From NCBI GenBank assembly GCA_023445955.1, contig JAEXJH010000085.1, forward strand, positions 1 to 7,432: a stretch of DNA of 7,432 bases, given 5' to 3'. Source of the DNA: Pseudomonadota bacterium. GTDB taxonomy: Bacteria; Pseudomonadota; Alphaproteobacteria; Caulobacterales; Caulobacteraceae. Made by a program: the position numbers and the translations under genes. Positions within the stretch are counted from its first letter, which is position 1. Each line of letters begins with the position of its first letter. Of this stretch, positions 1 through 5,974 are shown one piece after another. The notes beneath the pieces were generated by a model that did not search any database, was not told the DNA's origin, and saw only the letters and a program-made list of their open reading frames with translations.

Positions 1-8
1 GGGTTAGG

Positions 9-25
9 CGGCGCCAGAAGCGCCG
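9..25 (-). terminator. Possible weak terminator hairpin after the YceI-family gene
   Basis: Six-base arms CGGCGC (9-14) and GCGCCG (20-25) enclose a 5-nt loop, about 10 nt past the stop codon of the YceI-family gene. No T-run follows on the minus strand (the sequence goes on as CCTAACCC), so intrinsic termination would be weak. It may only be a 3'-end stabilising hairpin. Confidence 0.35.
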
Positions 26-35
26 TCTCCAGAGC

Positions 36-617
36 CTACTGCGCGACCGCCAAGGTCTCGATGCGGATCTTGACGTCGTCGCCGATCGCGCCCGCGCCGC
101 CGGCGCTGCCGAAGGCCTTGCGGCTGATCGCGCCGGTGATGGTGAAGCCGGCCATCTTCTTGGGACCCATCGGACCCGTGCCGATCTTGTTGAGCTTGAC
201 GTCGAGGGTGACCGGCTGGGTCACGCCCATGATCGTCATGTCGCCGGTGACCTTGGCCGTATCGGCGCCGGTCTTGACCACCTTGGTCGACTTGAAGGTC
301 ATGGTCGGGTTCTTGGCGGCGTTCAGCCAGCGCTCGCCGGTGACGTGCTCCTCGCGCGCCGGATTGCCCGCCTGCAGGCTGCCCACCTCGACGGTGGCCT
401 CGACGCGCGACTTCTCAGGCGCGGCCTCGTCCAGCCAGATCGTGCCGTCCGCCTTGGCGAAGATGCCCAGGATCGAGGTGAAGCCGAAGCGGTCGATCGA
501 GAACGAGGTCTCGGTGTGGGCCGGGTCCAGCTTGTAGGCGACCTCGGCGGCGAAGGCGGGCGCGGCGGCGGCGCTCAGGGCGGCCCCGGCGATCATGGCG
601 GCGAGCAGGCGTTTCAT
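36..617 (-). CDS. YceI-family secreted (periplasmic) protein
   Basis: This is a 193-residue precursor of the YceI family, a lipocalin-like beta-barrel fold that in characterised members binds isoprenoid or amphiphilic ligands in the periplasm. Residues 1-23 are a classic signal peptide: MKRLL, a hydrophobic Ala-rich core, then an AFA/AE cleavage site. Family hallmarks follow in order: KLDPAHTETSFSIDRFGF near 29-46, SRVEATVEVGSL (70-81), NPTMTFKSTKV (103-113), GDMTIMGVTQPVTLDV (125-140) and AGFTITGAISRKAFG (156-170). Length and domain coverage are normal. The ATG at 617 is preceded by GAGGGAGA at good Shine-Dalgarno distance. YceI genes often sit beside cytochrome b561 genes, but the window ends before the downstream neighbour can be seen. 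The hairpin terminator at 703-735 separates it from the SRPBCC gene upstream, so it probably has its own promoter in 618-702. The family is clear; the ligand is not. Confidence 0.93.
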   Translation of the reverse strand: MKRLLAAMIAGAALSAAAAPAFAAEVAYKLDPAHTETSFSIDRFGFTSILGIFAKADGTIWLDEAAPEKSRVEATVEVGSLQAGNPAREEHVTGERWLNAAKNPTMTFKSTKVVKTGADTAKVTGDMTIMGVTQPVTLDVKLNKIGTGPMGPKKMAGFTITGAISRKAFGSAGGAGAIGDDVKIRIETLAVAQ

Positions 618-662
618 GGGTCGTCTCCCTCATCCCAAAACAGGATTGGCCCCAACGGGACC

Positions 663-684
663 GGCGCGGACTTTTCCCCGCGCC
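663..684. repeat. Perfect 7-bp inverted repeat in the leader of the YceI-family gene
   Basis: GGCGCGG (663-669) and CCGCGCC (678-684) enclose an 8-nt loop, 46-67 bp upstream of the YceI-family start codon and just beyond the SRPBCC terminator. It could be a 5'-UTR hairpin or a protein-binding dyad. GC-only arms of this length also arise by chance in such DNA. No T-run follows, so it is not scored as a terminator. Confidence 0.4.
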
Positions 685-691
685 CAGCGAG

Positions 692-719
692 CGCGCAAGC
701 CGGAAACGAAGCCCCCGGC
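692..719 (-). repeat. Terminator-associated direct repeat, copy A
   Basis: This copy aligns with 1591-1620 with one mismatch (G703 against C1602) and a 2-nt gap. It covers the distal arm of the SRPBCC terminator, its T-rich tail and the flanking GGCTTGCGCG (minus strand). The two copies lie in the same orientation on either side of the arsR-SRPBCC pair. It is probably a dispersed terminator element, but only two copies are visible here. Confidence 0.7.
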
Positions 720-735
720 GTACGCCGGGAGCTTC
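703..735 (-). terminator. Rho-independent terminator of the arsR-SRPBCC operon
   Basis: On the minus strand, 12-nt arms at 735-724 and 719-708 pair with a single G-U wobble around a GTAC loop, and are followed by the T-rich GTTTCC. It starts 8 nt past the SRPBCC stop codon, so it closes that operon and insulates the YceI-family gene. Its descending arm and tail nearly match the ilvC terminator at 1601-1638. Confidence 0.75.
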
Positions 736-742
736 GCACGCT

Positions 743-1219
743 TCAGGCGGCCAGTTCAGGCAGCAGATCGTCCAGCTGCGCGAACTGCTCGGGCAGGCCG
801 GCGGCCGAGCCGGTGATCGCTTCGTCGCAGGCTTCCTTGGTCGGATAGAGCTCGCTGAAGGTCAGCAGGGTCTTGCCGCCCTGATCCTGGAAGGTGACCG
901 TCGTCACCGTGATCTCGCCGCTCTCCTCGTTGGTCCAGACGATCTTCGAGGGCGGGATCACCTCGGTGTACTTGCCGAAGAAGGCCATGGCGTTGGCGGC
1001 GTCGTGGCCGAACTCCAGGCGGTAGCCGCCGCCGGTGCGGACATCCATCTCGCAAGCCCGCAGCGGCACGCCGATCGACTTGGGCACCCACCAGCGCTGG
1101 AAGAGCTCGGGCTTGCTCCAGGCTTCGAACACGATGTGCGTGGGGCCATCGAACAGGCGGGTGACCACCAGCTCCAGGTCCGACTTGCGCTCCACCTTCG
1201 TCTCATTCTTCGCGGGCAT
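743..1219 (-). CDS. AHSA1/SRPBCC-domain protein (START-like fold)
   Basis: This is a 158-residue cytosolic protein of the AHSA1 branch of the SRPBCC superfamily, helix-grip folds that enclose hydrophobic ligands. The diagnostic N-terminal stretch is VTRLFDGPTHIVFEAW (19-34) leading to ELFQRWWVP (38-46). It is followed by DVRTGGGYRLEF (59-70), GKYTEVIPPSKIVWT (82-96) and a C-terminal EQFAQLDDLL helix (144-153). The chosen ATG at 1219 lies inside the end of arsR, overlaps it by 17 bp and has GAGGGAAG just upstream. An upstream in-frame ATG at 1363 would add 48 Arg-rich residues with no family similarity and is rejected. Pairing with a non-metal ArsR repressor is common for this family and suggests the repressor controls this protein. 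Substrate and physiological role are unknown. The terminator at 703-735 ends the unit. Confidence 0.92.
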   Translation of the reverse strand: MPAKNETKVERKSDLELVVTRLFDGPTHIVFEAWSKPELFQRWWVPKSIGVPLRACEMDVRTGGGYRLEFGHDAANAMAFFGKYTEVIPPSKIVWTNEESGEITVTTVTFQDQGGKTLLTFSELYPTKEACDEAITGSAAGLPEQFAQLDDLLPELAA

Positions 1220-1562
1220 TCTGGTCTTCCCTCTGTTTGAGTTCCTCGACGATCTCGTCCAGCGCGTCGAAGCGCAGGTCCCAGCGGCGACGGTAGCGTT
1301 CGAGCCACGCCGCCTCCTCCTCCAGCTGCAACGGGCTGAGCCGGCAGGTCCGAACGCGCCCAACCTTCTCGGTGACCACCAGCCCCGCCTCTTCCAGCAC
1401 GCTGACGTGCTTCTTCATGCCCGTGAGGGTCATGTGGAAGGCTTCGGCCAAGTCGGTGATCGAGGCCTCCCGACGCCCCAGCCGCTCCAGGACGCCACGG
1501 CGGGTGGCGTCCGACAGCGCGGCGAAGGAGACATCGAGGCGGGCCGCTGATTGCTGAACCAT
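1203..1562 (-). CDS. ArsR/SmtB-type winged-helix transcriptional repressor
   Basis: This is a 119-residue regulator. The winged helix-turn-helix spans about 9-76: FAALSDATRRGVLERL (13-28), ASITDLAEAF (33-42), recognition helix MTLTGMKKHVSVLEEAGLV (44-62), then wing VGRVRTCRLS (67-76). A C-terminal helix WLERYRRRWDLRFDALDEI (86-104) is typical of ArsR proteins encoded with SRPBCC partners. The metal-site motif ELCVCDL of ArsR/SmtB metal sensors is absent, and the only Cys (73) lies in the wing, so a metal ligand is unlikely. The start at 1562 is chosen because the conserved fold begins soon after it and the codon sits in the operator palindrome. A start at 1604 would add 14 basic residues without a ribosome site. 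It overlaps the SRPBCC gene by 17 bp, which implies translational coupling. It probably represses its own operon. Confidence 0.93.
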   Translation of the reverse strand: MVQQSAARLDVSFAALSDATRRGVLERLGRREASITDLAEAFHMTLTGMKKHVSVLEEAGLVVTEKVGRVRTCRLSPLQLEEEAAWLERYRRRWDLRFDALDEIVEELKQREDQNAREE

Positions 1563-1571
1563 GTGGTTCAG
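1554..1571. promoter_or_regulatory. Palindromic operator over the arsR start codon
   Basis: CTGAACCATGTGGTTCAG is an 18-bp dyad with perfect 8-bp arms and a 2-bp centre that falls at the arsR start codon (1562-1560). It overlaps the last bases of the proposed -10 box. AACC/GGTT dyads of this kind are typical ArsR-family sites, so autorepression by steric block is the natural reading. The dyad is seen directly; that ArsR binds it is inference. Confidence 0.7.
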
Positions 1572-1597
1572 TATGCACGCACGCCGACGCCGCGCAA
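1570..1597 (-). promoter_or_regulatory. Predicted arsR promoter, leaderless
   Basis: On the minus strand, TTGCGC (1597-1592), a 16-bp spacer and CATACT (1575-1570) make a plausible -35/-10 pair. Initiation 6-8 nt downstream would fall at or next to the A of the arsR ATG. No Shine-Dalgarno sequence precedes that ATG, which agrees with a leaderless transcript. The -35 lies inside the terminator-associated repeat. Confidence 0.45.
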
Positions 1598-1620
1598 GCC
1601 GCAAACGAAAAGCCCCCGGC
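1591..1620 (-). repeat. Terminator-associated direct repeat, copy B
   Basis: This is the second copy of the element at 692-719, differing by one base and a 2-nt insertion in the A-run. It contains the distal arm and T-tail of the ilvC terminator plus the GGCTTGCGCG that supplies the proposed arsR -35 hexamer. A terminator tail and the next promoter are therefore packed into about 30 bp. Confidence 0.7.
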
Positions 1621-1638
1621 CTGGGAGGGCCGAGGGCT
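1601..1638 (-). terminator. Rho-independent terminator of ilvC
   Basis: On the minus strand, 11-nt arms at 1638-1628 and 1621-1611 pair with one wobble around a 6-nt loop, followed by TTTTCGTTTG. It begins about 30 nt past the ilvC stop codon and separates ilvC from arsR. Confidence 0.85.
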
Positions 1639-1667
1639 TCGTGGGATTTTACGGGGTAGTCGGTAGA

Positions 1668-2690
<1,023 letters not shown>

Positions 2691-2752
2691 TTATCTCCAA
2701 GGACTGGTCAATTCAGCCACTACGCGCAACGGCGAAGCGACAAAGGCCGGGC

Positions 2753-2781
2753 GTTTGAGCGTTTTTTTGCCGTTTCGTCAA
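2753..2781 (-). promoter_or_regulatory. Predicted housekeeping promoter of ilvC
   Basis: On the minus strand, TTGACG (2781-2776) is followed after 15 bp by GCTCAAAC (2760-2753). That matches the Caulobacter vegetative pattern TTGACGS-N10-14-GCTANAWC at all but two specified positions. The spacer holds a 7-A run. The predicted start is near 2746, giving a leader of about 60 nt. I saw no leader peptide or attenuator-like hairpin there. Confidence 0.6.
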
Positions 2782-2854
2782 GGTGAAGCCGAAAGAACGC
2801 CGAAATGCCAAAGCCCTCGCGGCCACGTTTTAGGCGCTCGCGCGTTCGTACGCC

Positions 2855-3790
2855 ATGCCGACACCCGAAAAGGACGGTCACGAGCCGCCCACCGCCGCCG
2901 TCCATCCGACCGAACAGCGCCCGCTGCGGGTTCTGCTGGTCGCAGGCTCACAGCGCCGCCACAACAGCTGTCCGGGCCTGGATTCCAAGGCTCGCGCCCT
3001 GATGCTGCGCGCCGCCGCGCGCATGCCGCCGGGCTGGCAAGTCGACACCGAGGACCTGGGCAACCAGCACGGCAAGCCCAAGATCCAGGCCTGCAACGCC
3101 TGCGTCAGCTCGTCGATGGCGCTCTGCGTCTACCCCTGCAACTGCTACGGCCCGCGCTCGGACAACCAGCCGGACCTGATGTGGGATCTGGACCTCTACG
3201 GCCGCCTCGCCCGCGCCGACGCCTGGGCCTTTATCGGCCCCACGAACTGGTACGGGCCGACGACCAACTTCAAGCTGATGTTCGACCGCCTCGTCTGCGC
3301 GGCCGGCGGCAATCCCCGCCCCGACCTGATCGACAAGAAGGACACGCTGAAGGCCCAGGCCCTGGAACGCTCGCCCGAGTGGAAGCAGCTGACCCGCAAT
3401 CACCTGGAAGGCCGAACGGCGGCGTTCTTCACCTATTGCGACGGCGGAGCCAACGAGCTCGGCGACGACGGCCGACCCAAGCTGGTGAAGCAGAAGGCGT
3501 GGTTCGACCCCAAGGAAGAGCCCTACCAGGACGAGCGCATGGCCTATCAGGGCCTGGTCTGGCAGTGCCGCTACAGCGGGATCGAGGTCCCCGATGACCT
3601 GTGGGTCGCCGGCGTCTTCGGCGAGGGCGAGCCCTACGCCGATGACCAGGTCGAGCACATGATGGCCGCGAAGGAGAGCATCAAGGCCTTCGACGCCTGG
3701 GCCAGCGGCTTCATCCGCCATGTCGAGAAGAAGGGCGTGGTGGCGACCAAGGACGACGAGCGCGCCGCCCTCTCCACCACCAACGTCTAA
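2855..3790 (+). CDS. NAD(P)H-dependent FMN oxidoreductase-like flavoprotein with Cys cluster
   Basis: This is a 311-residue flavodoxin-fold protein of the NADPH-dependent FMN reductase family. The fold starts at PLRVLLVAGSQRRHNSCPG (23-41), whose GSxRxxS-like loop should hold the FMN phosphate. FIGPTNWYGPTTNFKLMFDR (126-145) is the second flavin-contact segment. Between them is a cysteine-rich stretch at 80-97 with spacing C-x2-C-x7-C-x3-C-x-C. Further Cys lie at 39, 148, 195 and 238. At 311 residues it is longer than typical family members (about 180-220); the extra length is mainly 150-250 and the C-terminus. The ATG at 2855 is the only start available between the in-frame stop at 2831 and the fold, yet no Shine-Dalgarno sequence precedes it. 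It is divergent from ilvC and converges on the DoxX-like gene with a 4-bp overlap. Electron donor and acceptor are unknown, and an iron-sulfur cluster is possible but unproven. Confidence 0.85.
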   Translation: MPTPEKDGHEPPTAAVHPTEQRPLRVLLVAGSQRRHNSCPGLDSKARALMLRAAARMPPGWQVDTEDLGNQHGKPKIQACNACVSSSMALCVYPCNCYGPRSDNQPDLMWDLDLYGRLARADAWAFIGPTNWYGPTTNFKLMFDRLVCAAGGNPRPDLIDKKDTLKAQALERSPEWKQLTRNHLEGRTAAFFTYCDGGANELGDDGRPKLVKQKAWFDPKEEPYQDERMAYQGLVWQCRYSGIEVPDDLWVAGVFGEGEPYADDQVEHMMAAKESIKAFDAWASGFIRHVEKKGVVATKDDERAALSTTNV

Positions 3791-4176
3791 GCCCTGCGGA
3801 CGGGGAACAGCGCCCGCAGCGCCGGGTCACGCAGCCACAGGCCGCCCCACATGAACAGGCCCAGATAGAGCGAGAAGAGCTCGTGGCTGAACAGCGGGTT
3901 CTCGATACGCACCTGCGTCGCCATGGCCCCGCCCAGCAGGCCGGTCATCAGGATCGCGCCCAGCATCGACGTGCGTGGGATGACGTAGAGCACGACGAAG
4001 GCCAGCTCCATCAGGCCGATCATCAGCACGTAGTCGGCCTTCCAGCCCAGGGCGGTCAGGGTCTGGGCCGCCACGGGCATGCCCAGCAGCTTGGGCGCGA
4101 TGGAGGCGCCGAGCATGAAGAGAACGAACAGGCCGCTGAGCACGCGGCCGGTCCACACCATCGGGGAAGCTTTCAT
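3787..4176 (-). CDS. DoxX-like integral membrane protein
   Basis: This is a 129-residue inner-membrane protein of the DoxX-like (DoxX_2) family. Four hydrophobic segments are visible at about 8-28, 47-66, 70-88 and 99-116. Family features include the first-helix end with IAPKLLGMP (26-34), GWKADYVLMIGLMELAFVVL (44-63) and the HELFSLYLGLFMWGGLWLRD run (98-117). Some relatives are linked to quinone or thiol redox chemistry; nothing here proves a catalytic role. The ATG at 4176 has a strong GAGGAGA site upstream and is preferred over 4245, which would add 23 polar residues. It is separated from the RcnB-family gene by that gene's terminator, so it should have its own promoter in 4177-4256, though I see no clear -35/-10 pair. 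Its TAG stop overlaps the stop of the flavoprotein gene on the other strand. Confidence 0.88.
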   Translation of the reverse strand: MKASPMVWTGRVLSGLFVLFMLGASIAPKLLGMPVAAQTLTALGWKADYVLMIGLMELAFVVLYVIPRTSMLGAILMTGLLGGAMATQVRIENPLFSHELFSLYLGLFMWGGLWLRDPALRALFPVRRA

Positions 4177-4199
4177 CGGGTCTCTCCTCAAGGCGAAAC

Positions 4200-4224
4200 G
4201 GCCGCCTTCGAGTTGAAGACGGCC
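4200..4224 (-). repeat. Hairpin just upstream of the DoxX-like gene's ribosome site
   Basis: On the minus strand, GGCCGTCTTC (4224-4215) and GAAGGCGGCC (4209-4200) pair over 10 bp with one wobble around a 5-nt loop. GTTTCGCC follows, then the GAGGAGA ribosome site. It could be a 5'-UTR stabiliser, an attenuator-like weak terminator, or a regulator's dyad. Confidence 0.55.
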
Positions 4225-4256
4225 CAGCTTGCCCTGCCCCGACACCGATGGCGCAG

Positions 4257-4290
4257 AAAAAACGGACGGGCCTCGCCAGAGACCCGCCCG
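4257..4290 (-). terminator. Rho-independent terminator of the RcnB-family gene
   Basis: On the minus strand, 12-nt arms (4290-4279 and 4274-4263) pair with two G-U wobbles around a TGGC loop and run directly into TTTTTT (4262-4257). This is the strongest intrinsic terminator in the window. It starts 8 nt past the stop codon. Confidence 0.9.
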
Positions 4291-4298
4291 CCTTCAGA

Positions 4299-5303
4299 TT
4301 ACCAGAAGAGGTCGTAATAGACGCTCAGGACCTGGCCGCTCCAGACATCGACCAGGATGGCGTCCGAGCCGACCCGGACCCACTCGCAGCCGATCGGCGG
4401 CAGCGGCAGGCCATACGAGCCCCAGTTCAGATAGTACGAGCTGCCGTACCAGCCGCCCGGCAGGTAATCGCCGAACGACCAGCTGCGGGCGTACCAGCCG
4501 CGCGGATAGCGATAGGCCGGCGCCCGGTAGCGCTGGGCCGAGCGGTAGCTCGGGCGATAGTAGCTGCGGTCGTACTGCTGACGGCCGCGGTCACGATCGC
4601 GATACTGGCCGCCCTGGCCCGGACGACGGTCGTTCCGGTCCCAGCCGCCGCGGTTGTTGTCCCAACGATTGTTGTCGTTGCGATCCCAGTTGCCCGGGCC
4701 GCGGTTGTCGTTGCGGTCCCAGCCGCCAGGACGGTTGTCGTTGCCGCGATTGTCGTTGCGATCGGGACGGCCGCCGCGGTTGTCGTCGCCACGGTTCCAA
4801 CCGCCTCGGTTGTCGTTGCCGCCCCGGTTCCAGCCCGAGCCGCCATTGTTCTGCGGCGGTTGGGCCTGGGGTTGGGGTTGAGGCTGGGGCTGCGGTTGAG
4901 GTTGGGTCTGCGGGCGGTCGCCACGATTCCAGCCGCCTTGGCCGCGATCGCCACGGTCGCCTCGGTCCCAACCGCCGCCGTTGTTCTGCTGCGGCTGGGG
5001 TTGCGGCTGAGCCTGAGGTTGGGGCTGAGGCTGCGGACGCTCGCCGCCACCACGGTTCCAGCCGCCGCCATTGCCGCGGTCGCCGCCGCCTTGCCAACCG
5101 CCGCCGCTTTGGCCACCGCCCTGGCCGCGATCACCACGATCGCCGCCGCGGTCTCCCCCGCGATCACCTCTGGGGCCGCCGTCGCCGCGGTCGCGCTGGG
5201 CGAACTGCTGCTGCTGAGCCACCACGCCAGCGGCGGCTCCGGCTTCTGCCGCCGCGCCGCCCAGCAGCGAAAGCGCCAGGGCGGTCGTGATCAGACGTTT
5301 CAT
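4299..5303 (-). CDS. RcnB-family secreted protein with long Gly/Asp/Arg/Asn and PQ-rich region
   Basis: This is a 334-residue precursor. Residues 1 to about 25-29 are a signal peptide (MKRLITTALALSLLGG, then an Ala-rich cleavage region). About 36-248 is low-complexity: GDRGG repeats, two PQ tracts (90-106 and 131-151) and many WNRGD or WDRNDNR units. The C-terminal 259-334 is a recognisable RcnB domain: YRYPRGWYARSWSFGDYLP (264-282), YYLNWGSYGLPLPPIGCEWV (290-309), then GSDAILVDVWSGQVLSVYYD (312-331). RcnB of E. coli is a periplasmic factor in nickel/cobalt homeostasis of only about 110 residues, so this protein is far larger because of the linker. The low Cys/His content gives no obvious metal site, and metal function should not be assumed. 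The ATG at 5303 follows CGGAGC. The terminator at 4257-4290 ends the transcript. Envelope location is likely; role unknown. Confidence 0.85.
   Translation of the reverse strand: MKRLITTALALSLLGGAAAEAGAAAGVVAQQQQFAQRDRGDGGPRGDRGGDRGGDRGDRGQGGGQSGGGWQGGGDRGNGGGWNRGGGERPQPQPQPQAQPQPQPQQNNGGGWDRGDRGDRGQGGWNRGDRPQTQPQPQPQPQPQPQAQPPQNNGGSGWNRGGNDNRGGWNRGDDNRGGRPDRNDNRGNDNRPGGWDRNDNRGPGNWDRNDNNRWDNNRGGWDRNDRRPGQGGQYRDRDRGRQQYDRSYYRPSYRSAQRYRAPAYRYPRGWYARSWSFGDYLPGGWYGSSYYLNWGSYGLPLPPIGCEWVRVGSDAILVDVWSGQVLSVYYDLFW
4836..5066 (-). repeat. Duplicated PQ/QNNGG block inside the RcnB-family gene
   Basis: Two coding blocks share one architecture: GGWNRG, an acidic/Arg spacer, a PQ tract containing one AQP, then QNNGG. 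They lie at residues 80-111 (4971-5066) and 123-156 (4836-4937). The pattern suggests internal duplication followed by expansion of the PQ units. Such tracts are prone to length change by slippage or recombination. Confidence 0.75.
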
Positions 5304-5347
5304 TTCTTGCTCCGAAGGGCCTTGAAGCGCGGCCCGGGCTTGTCCCT

Positions 5348-5376
5348 TGATAGCAGTGTCGGACTCGCCGGATGAA
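5348..5376 (-). promoter_or_regulatory. Possible promoter of the RcnB-family gene
   Basis: On the minus strand, TTCATC (5376-5371), a 17-bp spacer and CTATCA (5353-5348) form a fair -35/-10 pair. With the preceding G, GCTATCA resembles the Caulobacter GCTANAWC box. A start near 5341 would leave a leader of about 37 nt ending in the ribosome site. The -35 match is weak. Confidence 0.4.
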
Positions 5377-5412
5377 CCGGGCTTGAACAGAGATAACGCG
5401 TGAGGGCCTTCG

Positions 5413-5973
5413 ATGACCGCGCACTACAATGACATCGTCGCGTTCTGGCGCGGGGCCGGACCCAAGAAGTGGTTCAAGAAGGACCCGGCCTTCGACAGCG
5501 CCATCGCCCTGAAGTTTGAGCAGACCCACTATCGCGCCTCGATGCGTCGCTATGACAAGTGGGTCGAGACGCCGGTGGGCGCGCTGGCCATGCTGATCCT
5601 GCTGGATCAGTTCCCGCGCAATATGTACCGCAACACCCCGCACGCCTTCGCCACCGACCCGCTGGCGCGGATGTTCGCCCACGAGGCCATCGCCGCCGGC
5701 CACGACACCGACGCGGCCATCGACGCGGACCTGCGGCCGTTCTTCTACCTGCCGTTCGAGCACTCGGAATCGCTGGTCGACCAGGAGCTCAGCGTCCAGC
5801 TGTTCGCCGCCCTGCAAGCCGACACGGGCGACGAGGAATCGATGAAGTTCGCCCTCATCCACCGCGACATCATCGCCCGCTTTGGTCGCTTCCCACACCG
5901 CAACGCCGGTCTTGGTCGCAAAACCACCGAGGCCGAGCAGGAATTCCTCGACGAAGGCGGTTTCGCCGGTTAA
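5413..5973 (+). CDS. DUF924-family protein
   Basis: This is a 186-residue cytosolic protein covering the full DUF924 family, an all-helical TPR-like fold of unknown biochemical function. Diagnostic segments are an N-terminal FW (11-12) with KKWFKKDPAFD (18-28), LILLDQFPRNMYR (61-73), PFFYLPFEHSE (109-119) and the signature HRDIIARFGRFPHRNAGLGR (150-169). No signal peptide or membrane segment is present. The ATG at 5413 has GAGGG six bases upstream. It is divergent from the RcnB-family gene, with 109 bp between their start codons. The next gene starts 79 bp downstream in the same direction, but a hairpin right after the stop and a separate ribosome site leave co-transcription open. The conserved Asp, Arg and His residues hint at a ligand or catalytic site, which I cannot define. 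Confidence 0.93.
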   Translation: MTAHYNDIVAFWRGAGPKKWFKKDPAFDSAIALKFEQTHYRASMRRYDKWVETPVGALAMLILLDQFPRNMYRNTPHAFATDPLARMFAHEAIAAGHDTDAAIDADLRPFFYLPFEHSESLVDQELSVQLFAALQADTGDEESMKFALIHRDIIARFGRFPHRNAGLGRKTTEAEQEFLDEGGFAG

Positions 5974-5974
5974 C

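Noticed and set aside
1203..1562. Metal-sensing ArsR/SmtB regulator (arsenic, zinc or cadmium)
   Set aside because: The cysteine metal motif in the recognition region is absent, and the partner gene is SRPBCC rather than an efflux pump or reductase.
692..1638. The flanking repeats as ends of an insertion sequence or transposon
   Set aside because: There is no transposase, no inverted terminal repeats and no target duplication. The repeats are explained at least in part by terminator function.
4600..5200. CRISPR-like or tandem DNA repeats
   Set aside because: The periodicity follows codons for GDRGG, PQ and WNRGD units. There are no unique spacers of constant length and no cas genes.
4248..5375. 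A 375-codon plus-strand frame antisense to the RcnB-family gene, plus other long frames there
   Set aside because: The low-complexity GC-rich coding sequence lacks stop codons in several frames. The product is Ala/Val/Arg-monotone with no domain, while the minus-strand frame has a signal peptide, a ribosome site and an RcnB domain.
5334..5385. Direct repeat CCGGGCTTG (5334-5342 and 5377-5385) between the RcnB-family and DUF924 genes as a regulator site
   Set aside because: The repeat is only 9 bp in GC-rich DNA, with no dyad and no regulator nearby. It cannot be told from chance without comparison to relatives.
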